NCBI RefSeq assembly: GCF_009793355.1
Contig: NZ_WTKP01000003.1
Coordinates: 1 to 64,000 of the forward strand
DNA: 64,000 nucleotides
Reading direction: 5' to 3'
DNA from: Vreelandella zhuhanensis
Lineage (GTDB): Bacteria; Pseudomonadota; Gammaproteobacteria; Pseudomonadales; Halomonadaceae
The number at the start of each line of letters is the position of its first letter. The stretch's first letter is position 1. Below, piece by piece: positions 7,278 to 16,239 of this stretch. The notes under the pieces are model-generated. The model searched no databases, was not told where the DNA came from, and saw only the letters and a list, made by a program, of their open reading frames with translations. The translations under genes were made by a program, and so were the position numbers.

Positions 7278-8060
7278 ATGGCACAACAACCTCATGTAGT
7301 AAATTCGTCTGCCCGCGCAGCCACGTCACCGAAAAACGCCGCACCCACAGCGGGAACGTCAGCGACGCCGGCTCCGGTTGACGCTCAAGCCACCGTCGAC
7401 AGCACCGCGATCATTCAGGTGATCGAACGCGCGGCCATGAACCCTGACGTCGACATCGACAAGATGGAACGTCTCCTGCAAATGCAGGAACGCGTGCTGG
7501 ACCGCCAGGCCATGATGGCCTACAGCGCCGCCATGGCAGCCATGCAGACTGAGCTGCCCAGCATTGAGGAACATGGCCAGGGCAATAACGGCAAGTACGC
7601 CACCCTGGAGGATATCGTCGATACCGTGCGGCCGATCATGCAAAAGCACGGCTTTGCGGTGAGCTTTCGCATTCAGACCCAGGAACGTGGCATCGAGATC
7701 ACCGGGGTCTTGATGCATAAAGATGGTCATCGTGAAGAGACCGGCATGCTGCTGCCCGCCGACATGAGTGGTAACAAGAATGCCGTGCAGGCGTTTGGCT
7801 CCTCCACCAGCTATGGCAGGCGCTATGTGCTGTGTGCCCTGCTCAATATCACCACCCGGGGCCAGGACGACAATGGCAACCAAGCTGGGAGCATCAAAAG
7901 CGTCACCCCCTTCCAGGCGGGTCAACTCCAGCGACTGATCAGCCAATGCCCGGCCACGACCCAGGAGTGGTTCAGCGGCAAGTACGGCGCGGTGGTCCAG
8001 GTGCCGCAAGTCGACTTCGACAAGCTGCGGGCATCGCTTTCCAAGCGTGCCATTCAATAG
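7278..8060 (+). CDS. ERF-family single-strand DNA annealing protein
   Basis: This 260-residue protein has the ERF core: MMAYSAAMAAMQTELPSIEE, KYATLEDIVDTVRPIMQKHG, TGVLMHKDGHREETGMLLPA, and AVQAFGSSTSYGRRYVLCAL. ERF proteins bind single-stranded DNA and anneal complementary strands in phage-type recombination, analogous to Red-beta and RecT. The first 55 residues are Ala/Thr/Pro-rich and probably disordered. TTGGAGG precedes the ATG. Directly downstream lies a YqaJ exonuclease, the expected partner that makes the 3' overhangs, 32 bases away. The pair forms a complete two-component recombinase. Cytosolic. Confidence 0.88.
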   Translation: MAQQPHVVNSSARAATSPKNAAPTAGTSATPAPVDAQATVDSTAIIQVIERAAMNPDVDIDKMERLLQMQERVLDRQAMMAYSAAMAAMQTELPSIEEHGQGNNGKYATLEDIVDTVRPIMQKHGFAVSFRIQTQERGIEITGVLMHKDGHREETGMLLPADMSGNKNAVQAFGSSTSYGRRYVLCALLNITTRGQDDNGNQAGSIKSVTPFQAGQLQRLISQCPATTQEWFSGKYGAVVQVPQVDFDKLRASLSKRAIQ

Positions 8061-8092
8061 CCTGCCTATACCCCCCTTTAAAAGGAGACCCC

Positions 8093-8704
8093 ATGCAACT
8101 GCTGACAATGGCGCAAGGCTCCCCCGACTGGTTAGCCGCCCGCTTAGGGCGCGTCACCATGTCGGAACTCAAGACCTTGCTGGTCAACGGCAAAGGCCCC
8201 GGGGGATTTGGCACCGGGGCTTTTTCGTACATGCACCAATTGATTGGCGAACGGATTACCGGCGAATTGGCCGAGCCATTTCAGGGCAACATCCATACCC
8301 GCCGAGGGCATGAACTGGAAGGCGTGGCCCGAGAGCTCTACCACGACGCCACCAACGAGCCTGAGCCCCGGGAAGTCGGCCTCATTCTCAACCAGGGCGT
8401 GGGTTACTCGCCCGACAGTTTGGTGGGCGAGAACGGCCTGTTGGAAATCAAGACCAAATTGCCAAAGTACCAGATCGAGGTGCTGCTCAATGGCGAGATC
8501 CCTGCCGAGCACATCGCCCAATGCCAAGGCGGGCTCTGGGTCAGCGAGCGGGACTGGATCGACTTTGTGAGCTACTGGCCGGGCATGCCGCTGTTTATCA
8601 AGCGGGCATATCGAGACGACATCCTGATCCGGACCATTGCCGAACGGATCGACGCCTTTCACGAGGAAATGGACCGCCGCCTGGCACAGGTGATGGCCGC
8701 GTGA
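8093..8704 (+). CDS. YqaJ/lambda-exonuclease-family viral recombinase nuclease
   Basis: This 203-residue protein is of the PD-(D/E)XK YqaJ type. It begins QGSPDWLAARLGRVTMSEL, the family's N-terminal substrate segment, then RRGHELEGVARELY, GYSPDSLVGENGLLEIKTK with the metal-binding Asp and the ExK pair, and HIAQCQGGLWVSERDWIDFV with the conserved Gln. It should degrade one strand from double-strand ends to expose single strands for the ERF annealase upstream. AAAAGGAG precedes the ATG. A strong terminator follows at 8750-8780. All expected catalytic residues are present. Confidence 0.88.
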   Translation: MQLLTMAQGSPDWLAARLGRVTMSELKTLLVNGKGPGGFGTGAFSYMHQLIGERITGELAEPFQGNIHTRRGHELEGVARELYHDATNEPEPREVGLILNQGVGYSPDSLVGENGLLEIKTKLPKYQIEVLLNGEIPAEHIAQCQGGLWVSERDWIDFVSYWPGMPLFIKRAYRDDILIRTIAERIDAFHEEMDRRLAQVMAA

Positions 8705-8749
8705 CGCGACCCCTACACCACGATTCAACAGGCTATCTCACGCCATAGA

Positions 8750-8780
8750 CGCCGGGGCCACCACCCCGGCGTTTTTATTT
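8750..8780 (+). terminator. Intrinsic terminator after YqaJ gene
   Basis: CGCCGGGG (8750-8757) and CCCCGGCG (8764-8771) form a perfect 8-bp GC stem with a six-base loop, followed directly by TTTTTATTT. It lies between the exonuclease and the RadC-like gene, so the latter is at least partly separately expressed. Confidence 0.85.
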
Positions 8781-8793
8781 CTTGGAGGGAACC

Positions 8794-9291
8794 ATGACGC
8801 ACAGCAAACTCAAAGCCGGGGAAGTGGCCGGGACTTATCATGTCACGGCCCCGGTCACCGAGGCCGATATCATCAGCATGGCCAAGCGCTTTGCCCGCCG
8901 CCGACTGGCCAAAGGCCGCAAGATTACCCAGCCCTCGCAGGCCTTTGAGCACCTGCAGCTTCTATTACAGGATTACGAGCACGAGGTATTCAGCGTGCTA
9001 TTTCTGGATAGCCAGCACCGCGTGATCCGTTTCGAAGAAATGTTTCGGGGTACCATCGATGCTGCCAGCGTTTACCCACGTGAAGTGCTGAAGGCTGCGC
9101 TCGCCTATAACGCTGCAGCGGTGATCCTGGTTCACAACCACCCCAGTGGTGACCCCAAGCCCAGCGACGCTGATCGCCGCATCACGCAACGTCTCAAGGA
9201 AGCGCTCGGGCTGATGGAAATCCGCGTGATTGATCATGTAGTAGTGGGGAGTGAGGGGCATGTCTCGTTTGCGGAGCTGGGTATCCTCTGA
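8794..9291 (+). CDS. RadC-family JAB-domain protein
   Basis: This 165-residue protein carries the JAB/MPN domain: FLDSQHRVIRFEEMFRGTID, VYPREVLKAALAYNAAAVIL, and the zinc motif LVHNHPSGDPKPSDAD (HxH…SxxxxxD), then IRVIDHVVVG. It lacks the helix-hairpin-helix of chromosomal RadC, as is usual for copies on integrative elements. RadC is no longer considered an established repair factor, and the biochemical function is unknown. TTGGAGGGA precedes the ATG. It closes the recombination module; the sequence beyond becomes AT-rich, marking the start of cargo. Confidence 0.88.
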   Translation: MTHSKLKAGEVAGTYHVTAPVTEADIISMAKRFARRRLAKGRKITQPSQAFEHLQLLLQDYEHEVFSVLFLDSQHRVIRFEEMFRGTIDAASVYPREVLKAALAYNAAAVILVHNHPSGDPKPSDADRRITQRLKEALGLMEIRVIDHVVVGSEGHVSFAELGIL

Positions 9292-9384
9292 ATTAAATAG
9301 TTTTTCAACACGAGCGTTAGCTAATCGTATTGTTAATCATCTGCAATAATTTTGGTTGCTGAACCTGCACAGGGAATGACACTA

Positions 9385-9390
9385 TATAAT
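9385..9390 (+). promoter_or_regulatory. Possible -10 element for the NA37 pair
   Basis: TATAAT occurs within CACTATATAATTAAG about 50 bases before the leader frame at 9439. No good -35 sits at 16-18 bases. TTGCTG at 9355-9360 is too far, so an activator or another promoter may be involved. Confidence 0.3.
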
Positions 9391-9438
9391 TAAGATTTTC
9401 ATGTGCAGATCAGGAGGCTGTTAGCTTTAGGGTATATC

Positions 9439-9492
9439 ATGATCGAATTGACGTTCAGAGATCGGAAAGCTATTAGGGAATCAGCATTGTGA
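9439..9492 (+). CDS. 17-codon leader frame coupled to the NA37 gene
   Basis: ATG with TTTAGGG six bases upstream opens MIELTFRDRKAIRESAL and stops at TGA inside GTGA, whose GTG is the start of the next gene. The one-frame-over overlap is the classical geometry of translational coupling. The downstream GTG has only AGGGA at nine bases. It may simply help ribosomes reach that start. No family is recognised. Confidence 0.4.
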   Translation: MIELTFRDRKAIRESAL

Positions 9493-10616
9493 GTATATTG
9501 ACCGAAAGCGAAATTTTAGAGCTAACGATAGAAAGAATGATCTTCCATGTGGTAGATCCTGAATCAGATGATCCCGTATTTTTAGCAGAAGTTAGTCCTC
9601 CTAAATGTGCAGAGTTTTTTATAGAAAGAATAAAAGAGACCTTAAGAGGAGCACAATATCTGTTCTTACCAGGAGCTGGTGTTCCTAGTTTACTTCGTCG
9701 AGCACTACCTGGTAGAAGCAATGTTGATGAGTTTGTGAAAGTATCCCATGAGCTTTCAGAAAGATTTAAGGAAAAGGTGAAGCAAGATAAAAGACTTGCT
9801 TCAGGTGTGTTAATGTTTTTTTTGGTTAAAACTACTAGTGATGAAAATTTAGTAGCGATAGTTAAGTATGAGCACCAGCAGGTGGTTTCCTATTCTTATG
9901 CTTTGGATAAAAACGGCGATGTTGCTTTAGATGGTGAAGGTAATCCCGTTCCAGATTTAGAGACGTTAATAGAGACTTTTACGCAAGATCGTAAAGCAAT
10001 GCAAAAATCTGCAGTTGTTCGATTTTCAAACATAAATGATGTGGGGCAAGAAGTTGAAAGAGATCGCGTTGTTGTAGTTGATCACTCATCTAGAAAATAT
10101 AGAGATGCTACACAACATTTTTCTAACTTTCTTGATATAAGACGTCTGCTAGAGCCCAAGGAGCTAACAAAGCGGCTAGAAGAAGCTACTGTTGAAACTA
10201 TTAAAGCTCACGTTGATGAAGTTCCTCCTGAAGTGGCAAAAGCCCCAAAAAGATTTGTTCGAGAAACTTTTTCTAGGCTAGATGGATTCGATTTTGAAAA
10301 ACCAGAAGAATTTATTGGTGCAATTATTCATGGTGTGAGTTCTGACTCACCAATCCTCAAAACTTTTGAAAAAAATACGAAAAAGCATGGGATTAGTACA
10401 GAGGCATTTGAGTTTTCAGGAGCGGTGCCTCCCCCGGCAGAGTATAGAAGGATAGTGACAAATGAGGGTGTTTCAATTCTGTTCTCTTCAAGTCATGAGG
10501 CTGATGGTAAAGTGAAAAAGCATCCTGAGGATAATGGGGGATTTACAATTACCGTAAAATCAACTGGATTATATCGCGATGATGAACTCGAAAAAATGCC
10601 TCGCATTCCTGATTGA
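9489..10616 (+). CDS. NA37/YejK-type nucleoid-associated protein
   Basis: This 375-residue protein has the organisation of the 37-kDa nucleoid-associated family (NdpA/YejK): N-terminal LTIERMIFHVVDPESDDPVF, ECFF-like segment CAEFFIERIKETLRGAQYLF, VSHELSERFKEKVKQDKRLA, the strand LVAIVKYEHQQVVSYSYALD, SRKYRDATQHFSNFLDIRRL, and a C-terminal GGFTITVKSTGLYRD strand like YejK's final domain. Housekeeping YejK binds nucleoid DNA; divergent copies occur in islands. It starts with GTG overlapping a short leader and ends 38 bases inside the next gene. Both are clearly more AT-rich than the flanking module, which suggests separate acquisition. A DNA-binding sensor role is inferred. Confidence 0.72.
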   Translation: MSILTESEILELTIERMIFHVVDPESDDPVFLAEVSPPKCAEFFIERIKETLRGAQYLFLPGAGVPSLLRRALPGRSNVDEFVKVSHELSERFKEKVKQDKRLASGVLMFFLVKTTSDENLVAIVKYEHQQVVSYSYALDKNGDVALDGEGNPVPDLETLIETFTQDRKAMQKSAVVRFSNINDVGQEVERDRVVVVDHSSRKYRDATQHFSNFLDIRRLLEPKELTKRLEEATVETIKAHVDEVPPEVAKAPKRFVRETFSRLDGFDFEKPEEFIGAIIHGVSSDSPILKTFEKNTKKHGISTEAFEFSGAVPPPAEYRRIVTNEGVSILFSSSHEADGKVKKHPEDNGGFTITVKSTGLYRDDELEKMPRIPD

Positions 10617-12012
10617 TAACATAGACTCAGGCAGCAATGTCAAAGAGACCCTAGAAGAGCTAAGTATTTTTATTGGCTCAAATTCTGTCTCTGTTGAAAG
10701 CATTAGAAATGCTTTGTCCGAGTTTGATAATAGTGAAAATTCAGAGTGGTCGATATACATTCGCGATGGGGAATATTCGGAAATTTCTCTAGAGGATATC
10801 GATGGGGAAGACTTAAATATATTAATAAAAAAGCCTGTAGGGGGAAGGTTGTTTTTTGCGACTGTAAATGGCTTTCTTTATGAGTTGGATAAAGAGGAGT
10901 TGTTATATGTAAAAGAGATCTTAGTGCTTCAAAATTTTTCTGCATTTTGTACACGTAGATACTGTATTAAACCTTGGGATGGTGAGTTGATACATAGCTT
11001 GCCTCGACAAGAGAATGGTTCTGACGAAGTAGATCCAAGAATAGGGCTAGTTCGTGATTTGACAGCTAAAAAAGTTCCCGCTGATCCATACCGTTGGCTT
11101 TTAACCGGCCCGAGTAGTGAGGGGAAATTGTGGTCTAAGTGGCAGAATATAGCCGTGCTGAAATTGTCTACAATTTTGGTTTCAGAGGTTTGGGCTGAAG
11201 ACGTTAAAACAAAAGTGTCAATTCATGGCTCACGTAAAATTATATTTAATCTTGAAGATTTTTTAGATGATCCTAGCTTTTACGGACAACTGAAAGAAGC
11301 TATTGAGTGGCTGCTAGTACGGCAAGATGCAGATGCAAGGCATGAGGTTTTGATACGACGTTTAGCTACACTTCTTTGGCAGGATGAAGATAATAACTCT
11401 AGTTGGATTGTAGCTGCTAAAAAAGTATTAAAGGAAGCTCTTGATGGGGCGCGTCTCGATCATAAAGCTTATATAAGGTATAAATCAACCGAGGCTGTTA
11501 AAGCTGTTGCTGATTTAAGAAAAGCTGTGGGTGAAGATATTTCTAAAATAACCTCTCGAGTCCATAGGTTAGCAAACGGTTTTATTGTAGGTTTAGCTGC
11601 TCTTGCCGCAGGGTTAGGTGTTCGCCTTACTTTGATAACATCAAATGGTAGCTGGGAGTGGTCTGGTTTAGTATTTTGTATAGTAGTTTTGAGTGTAACT
11701 TGGACTGGAATATTGCTTCAACGATATATAAGCTCAAGTTCACTTGTAAGTGACCTTTGTCACATGCGGAGCTGGCATAGGAGTGTGCATGTTGCTTTAA
11801 GCAGGGCTGAATATAAGGATCTTGCTTTACGACCAATTCTTGATGCAATCCAGCTTTACAAACGTACCATAAAGTTGATGCATATTGGGCTGGTGGTTTC
11901 TTCAATAATATTCTTTTTGGGGTTTATTGGTTTACCTGCCATTCATAGCGGAGACCAAGAAGATGCGAGCAGTCAACAACAGCGTTCTGAGTCTATAAAA
12001 AAAGAAGAGTAA
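10579..12012 (+). CDS. Three-TM membrane protein paired with NA37 (unrecognised family)
   Basis: A 477-residue protein without a recognised domain. Residues 1-330 look soluble and mixed alpha/beta. They are followed by two hydrophobic helices, ANGFIVGLAALAAGLGVRLT (about 332-351) and WSGLVFCIVVLSVTWTGILL (about 361-380). A soluble loop follows, then a third helix, IGLVVSSIIFFLGFIGLPAI (about 436-455), and a charged tail rich in Q, S and E. The start overlaps the NA37 gene by 38 bases in another frame, so expression is probably coupled. Two adjacent ATGs (10579, 10582) are possible. A large soluble domain plus terminal membrane helices, in a defence-gene neighbourhood, recalls membrane effectors of anti-phage systems; this is inference only. 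Confidence 0.8.
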   Translation: MMNSKKCLAFLIDNIDSGSNVKETLEELSIFIGSNSVSVESIRNALSEFDNSENSEWSIYIRDGEYSEISLEDIDGEDLNILIKKPVGGRLFFATVNGFLYELDKEELLYVKEILVLQNFSAFCTRRYCIKPWDGELIHSLPRQENGSDEVDPRIGLVRDLTAKKVPADPYRWLLTGPSSEGKLWSKWQNIAVLKLSTILVSEVWAEDVKTKVSIHGSRKIIFNLEDFLDDPSFYGQLKEAIEWLLVRQDADARHEVLIRRLATLLWQDEDNNSSWIVAAKKVLKEALDGARLDHKAYIRYKSTEAVKAVADLRKAVGEDISKITSRVHRLANGFIVGLAALAAGLGVRLTLITSNGSWEWSGLVFCIVVLSVTWTGILLQRYISSSSLVSDLCHMRSWHRSVHVALSRAEYKDLALRPILDAIQLYKRTIKLMHIGLVVSSIIFFLGFIGLPAIHSGDQEDASSQQQRSESIKKEE

Positions 12013-12070
12013 GAAGTTTATATTGAACTTACCCCCCTACAGAAAAACTTATTCGGGAGAGGGAGCGTTT

Positions 12071-14710
12071 TTACAAAGCGTTATCAATCGCCACGCGCAC
12101 TTCCTTCGGATCACCCTTCTCAATAGTGGCCATTACAAAGACAGCCTTACCATCGGAAGCTTTTGCCCACTGCTGGCCAATGAGGTTTTTCTCACGTGAA
12201 TCGCGGTTTTCCTCGGGCGTTCGGTCTTTGCCTTTGTATTCCACGACAAGCAGTTGGTCATCGTCGAGCAGGGCGACAAAGTCTGGATAGAATTTGTCGG
12301 TGGAGGTTGGCAGCGAGAACGAATTTGGGTGCCTACTGACATTACGCGTCCAGTATTTTACCCTCGGGTGCGAATCGATCATGAAGGCACATTGTTCTTC
12401 CTCGCCATTGACCTTTTTGGAGTCAAAGACGGGCACATCGTCAGGCCCCATAAAGTGCTTTTTGAAGTGATAGCTTCCGCGATATTTCGGAATCCCCGCA
12501 TACATCTCATCGAAGAAGGTAAAGCCTTGGTCGAAGGAGACCTCAACATGGGCATCAGGCCCGAACAGGTTGGCTTGGTAGACTTTCTCGCGCTCCGCTT
12601 GGCGGAAGCCATGTATTTTTTCAGACAGCTTGCGAGCGAGAATAAATTTGCAGCGCATCAGCTGCGACAAGCTTAGCTCGCGGTCACGTGTTAGGTAGGT
12701 CACGACGTCACTTAGCCAAGCCAGTAATTCAGCTTGGCTCAGCCACGGAGTACGTATTTTGCGATCTAGCCATTGCACCAAGCTGGTTGGCGTCCAGTCG
12801 TCTACTTCGACGTTCATGATGAGCTGTTCAGCGGTATCGCCAGAGCCAATGGTGACGCGGTTGCCGTCCAAATCAATTTCAAATGTGTTTGTGGTATCCA
12901 CGATACTGAATTCGGACGCTTCCAAGCGAGCAGGGTGGTCAGCAAGCGACCACTCATGTTGCTCCATGAGAATATCAGGGTCACCAAATACCATCTCCCC
13001 CTGCACGTAGGCCATCAAGCGGGGCAGCGTGAAGGTTTCTCCCTTCTGTGATGGCGGTATGTCGTGCTGGTATTTAGTGTGGTGTTCGTTGATGCTTTGC
13101 TGAAGCTGCGGTTTAAGCGATTCAGGGGCATAGCTGATCAACGTGTCGGCTTCTTCGGGCTTGAGGAAGCCCTTTACTTCCACGTGGCTCTTGCCGCTCT
13201 CATCAAAAGTCACTTGCACCTTCGATGGCACCGCCGTGTTCATTTTGCTGGCTTCTTCCTGGCTAGCCTGAATGGCTACTTTCATCGTCGGGGTGGGCCG
13301 AGGCTGTCGTCCAAACAACCCATCATCAAGGCCGAGCTGTTCGGCTTCGATATTATCCTCTGCCTCGCTCTCTTCAAAGCCCATATCAATGAGCTTATCG
13401 CGTAGGCTGTGGGCGGCATCCATAAAGTGCTTTGAAACCAGCTTGGCGTAGGATTTATTCAGCGCTTTTTCTTTACGTTTTTGGGCGTAAGGCATGCGCA
13501 GTACGCGACCAAGAAGCTGCTCAGCATCGGTTGAGCTACGAATATTGGCCACCGAACAGAAAACATAGGCAAACGAGCAGTCCCAGCCTTCCTTGAGCGC
13601 TTCGATAGTAATGACGTACTCGATAAGACAATCAGGTTTGAATAGATTAATACCGTCTAATTCGCGTTGCGTCCCCGTTGCCACTGCGATTTTATTAGGA
13701 TCAATATTTTCGTTTTCAATCAGGTGCTGTTTCAGTACCCCTACGGTGACCTCTTCCCCTTTTTTTTGTGCCTGGAAGAGCACGATAGGACGAATATAAG
13801 CTTCGCGATCGCGTTCAGCGTGCTCTTGTAGCTCGGCTCGCTTCAAAATGGCCGAGTTAACCGCCCCTTGCCATGTCTCAGCTTCATCCAGAACCACGGG
13901 CATTTTGATCATCTCTTCATCTTTCAGCTCCTGGGCGGTCACTGAATGAAGCAGATTGTTAAACCCCTTAGGTGTGGCGGTGAATTCGATGAGCGCGGTC
14001 GGGTTAATCCGTTCGTAAACTTCTTGGCTGAGGTTGGAACCGGCCTTATGGGCTTCATCCATGATGACCAGCGGCTGGTGAAGGTGCATCAGGTTAGCGA
14101 AGCTAAATTTAATATTGCCCTTCTCAGTGCGCTCCAAATCTGGCGTTTGAGGAGAAACCGCTGAGAAATGTGGTTCCATATCCTCGTTATGCGCATAGAC
14201 TTTGCGCCCATCGGTATTGCTAACGCGCAGTGTTTGAATGGTACCTACAACCACGCAGAGATTGGAGCGAAGGTCATGCGGCTTGATGTGGGTAAAATCG
14301 CCAATATCAAAAATTCGCACGCGTCCATCGAACGCTTCATCCAAAGCTTTTCGGTAGGGATGGCGAGGGTTTTTAAGGGCCTCGGCTGTTTGCATACGAA
14401 TGGTGTTGGTGGGTACTAGCCATAGAACCAAGGGGAAGTCTTTTTCTACCCAAGAGTCTTTGGCCACTGCAATTGAGTGAGCGGCGAGAATCGTCTTACC
14501 GCCGCCGGTGGGTAGGCGTAGGCAAACATAAGGCGTATCTGGTAGCGTTTTGATCGGCGTGTATTTAGCAGGATAACCCCGAAGCCGAGTGGCTATTTCA
14601 GGCTTTTCGGTAATTTTTTTGTATGCCTCTTGCGGGCCAATCACCCGCGCCTCTTCCAAGTAGGTTTTTAGCGTATCGAGCGAGGCGTGTTGGTAATCCT
14701 TTAACTTCAT
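12071..14710 (-). CDS. res: Type III restriction endonuclease, Res subunit
   Basis: This 879-residue superfamily-2 translocase/nuclease has Walker A LPTGGGKTILAA (about 66-77), the Walker B box IMDEAHK, motif III EFTATPKG, and motif VI region AEQLLGRVLRMPY. The C-terminal PD-(D/E)XK nuclease reads YPDFVALL…LLVVEYKGK. It cuts unmodified DNA after ATP-driven communication between two inversely oriented sites, in complex with Mod. Its ATG overlaps the Mod stop in an ATGA, so the two are translationally coupled on the minus strand. It converges on the membrane-protein gene with 58 bases between stops. All motifs are intact and the length is normal, so it is presumably active. Confidence 0.92.
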   Translation of the reverse strand: MKLKDYQHASLDTLKTYLEEARVIGPQEAYKKITEKPEIATRLRGYPAKYTPIKTLPDTPYVCLRLPTGGGKTILAAHSIAVAKDSWVEKDFPLVLWLVPTNTIRMQTAEALKNPRHPYRKALDEAFDGRVRIFDIGDFTHIKPHDLRSNLCVVVGTIQTLRVSNTDGRKVYAHNEDMEPHFSAVSPQTPDLERTEKGNIKFSFANLMHLHQPLVIMDEAHKAGSNLSQEVYERINPTALIEFTATPKGFNNLLHSVTAQELKDEEMIKMPVVLDEAETWQGAVNSAILKRAELQEHAERDREAYIRPIVLFQAQKKGEEVTVGVLKQHLIENENIDPNKIAVATGTQRELDGINLFKPDCLIEYVITIEALKEGWDCSFAYVFCSVANIRSSTDAEQLLGRVLRMPYAQKRKEKALNKSYAKLVSKHFMDAAHSLRDKLIDMGFEESEAEDNIEAEQLGLDDGLFGRQPRPTPTMKVAIQASQEEASKMNTAVPSKVQVTFDESGKSHVEVKGFLKPEEADTLISYAPESLKPQLQQSINEHHTKYQHDIPPSQKGETFTLPRLMAYVQGEMVFGDPDILMEQHEWSLADHPARLEASEFSIVDTTNTFEIDLDGNRVTIGSGDTAEQLIMNVEVDDWTPTSLVQWLDRKIRTPWLSQAELLAWLSDVVTYLTRDRELSLSQLMRCKFILARKLSEKIHGFRQAEREKVYQANLFGPDAHVEVSFDQGFTFFDEMYAGIPKYRGSYHFKKHFMGPDDVPVFDSKKVNGEEEQCAFMIDSHPRVKYWTRNVSRHPNSFSLPTSTDKFYPDFVALLDDDQLLVVEYKGKDRTPEENRDSREKNLIGQQWAKASDGKAVFVMATIEKGDPKEVRVAIDNAL

Positions 14711-16239
14711 GTGCGTGCCTTAACATCGTAAGGAGTTTGCTTAAACTCGATCTGCTCAGCGTTGAGCGTTGCCTCTGATAGCATGGTGCGCTCGCCATAA
14801 ATGGTCATGGGGCCTTTAAAATCGCCTTGTGCAGCGCGAATTACGGCTAGTGTCTTGCGAGTAAGCACGTTGCCATTAGAAGCTGCTTTATCACCTAAAA
14901 TACCGTTGTATAGGAGAGCATGACCATGGCCGTTATGGCTTCCGAGGAAAGGTGTCTGGTCATTCGACTTTCCCCATGATGTACCCGTCTCGGTAAACCA
15001 AATATGCGCTGCCAGCACCGGGAATTTGATGTCGGGCTGAATTTGCCCATCTTCCGTAAACACGGGCGGGCCAAGCCGGTAAAAACGGAAGCCACCGCCG
15101 CCTTGCCAGTTGTGAGCCTCCGATATCCCGCCTTGTTCACCATCAACAACTTGCTTGAGCCTGGGAACGCAGTGTGTGACTGCGTGCTCGCCCATTTCAA
15201 TGCCGATATATCGACGGTTCATTTTGTGAGCGACGGCAGCTGTAGTGCCTGAACCGAGGAAGCTATCGAGAACGAGGTCGCCAGGATTGGTGGCTATTTG
15301 GAGAATGCGTTCGATCAAGCGCTCGGGCTTGGGAGTACCAAATGTGTCATCGTACCCAAAAAGAGCTTGGTTCTCTTTTTTACCTTCTTGGGAATGGCCG
15401 ACGTCCGTATGAGGCCACCACGTCCAAGGAACCATGCCTTGCATTTCAGCTACAAACCTTTTAACCGCAGGTGCCCCGTCGCCTTTGGGGCCAAAGTACA
15501 TCCTTTTGTCGGCTAAAAATTGCTCATACCCTGCTTTAGTGACTCGCCAACACCGTCCTCCTGGGGGTGTAACTACGCGTCCAGAAGGAAGAGTAATTTC
15601 ATACATCTGATTAGGGCGGTAACCAGGTGCTGTAAAGTCTCTAGCCTTCCAGGGGCCTCGTTGGTCTTTGTCTGGGTTTTTGAACTGTTTGGTTTGAGCT
15701 TCACTAAGCGGAATGAGATTTCGCGTTTCTTTAAATGTACGGGGCTCCATCGCATAGCAGAGCACGTACTCATGGGCATCACTGATGGCAACACGGGAGT
15801 CTGGTGCATATCGTTTCTGCCAGACGTTGGTAGTCACAAATTTTCGTCTACCAAATACTTCGTCGCAGATGATTTTTAAATAGGCATGCTCGTCTTCGTC
15901 AATACTGATCCAGATTGACCCATCCTCTGCTAGCAGATCGCGCAGTAGCTCCAAGCGGGGCCACATCATAGCTAGCCATTTGGAATGCTCTAAATTGTCG
16001 TCGTAGTGTTCGAAGGCAGAGCCGGTGTTGTAGGGTGGATCGATATAAATGCACTTAACCTGACCAGCGTAATAGGGCAAAAGTGCCTTGAGGGCGTCGA
16101 GGTTATCGCCCTGGATGAGCATATTCCCGGAATTCTGGTCACCATAGCCAAGCTCGGTAGCTTCTTCCATCAAGCGATAGGGCACCTTTTCAGCGGCGCG
16201 TACGTCTTCGTCTCGGGTCAACCATCGCAGTATGGGCAT
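14707..16239 (-). CDS. mod: Type III DNA methyltransferase, Mod subunit
   Basis: This 510-residue beta-class amino-methyltransferase has motif IV DPPYNTGSAFEHYDDN near residue 70 and motif I DSFLGSGTTAAVAHKMNRRY near residue 305, the circularly permuted order of beta-class enzymes. The intervening 130-290 region is the target-recognition domain. It methylates adenine in an asymmetric site and gives Res its specificity; the site cannot be read from sequence. Start MPILRWLTRDEDVR has AAGGA about 12 bases upstream, rather distant. No simple-sequence repeat lies inside the gene, so I see no sign of phase variation. Confidence 0.92.
   Translation of the reverse strand: MPILRWLTRDEDVRAAEKVPYRLMEEATELGYGDQNSGNMLIQGDNLDALKALLPYYAGQVKCIYIDPPYNTGSAFEHYDDNLEHSKWLAMMWPRLELLRDLLAEDGSIWISIDEDEHAYLKIICDEVFGRRKFVTTNVWQKRYAPDSRVAISDAHEYVLCYAMEPRTFKETRNLIPLSEAQTKQFKNPDKDQRGPWKARDFTAPGYRPNQMYEITLPSGRVVTPPGGRCWRVTKAGYEQFLADKRMYFGPKGDGAPAVKRFVAEMQGMVPWTWWPHTDVGHSQEGKKENQALFGYDDTFGTPKPERLIERILQIATNPGDLVLDSFLGSGTTAAVAHKMNRRYIGIEMGEHAVTHCVPRLKQVVDGEQGGISEAHNWQGGGGFRFYRLGPPVFTEDGQIQPDIKFPVLAAHIWFTETGTSWGKSNDQTPFLGSHNGHGHALLYNGILGDKAASNGNVLTRKTLAVIRAAQGDFKGPMTIYGERTMLSEATLNAEQIEFKQTPYDVKART

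Noticed and set aside
14895-15200. Minus-strand 101-codon frame within mod
   Set aside because: Out-of-frame shadow of the methyltransferase gene.
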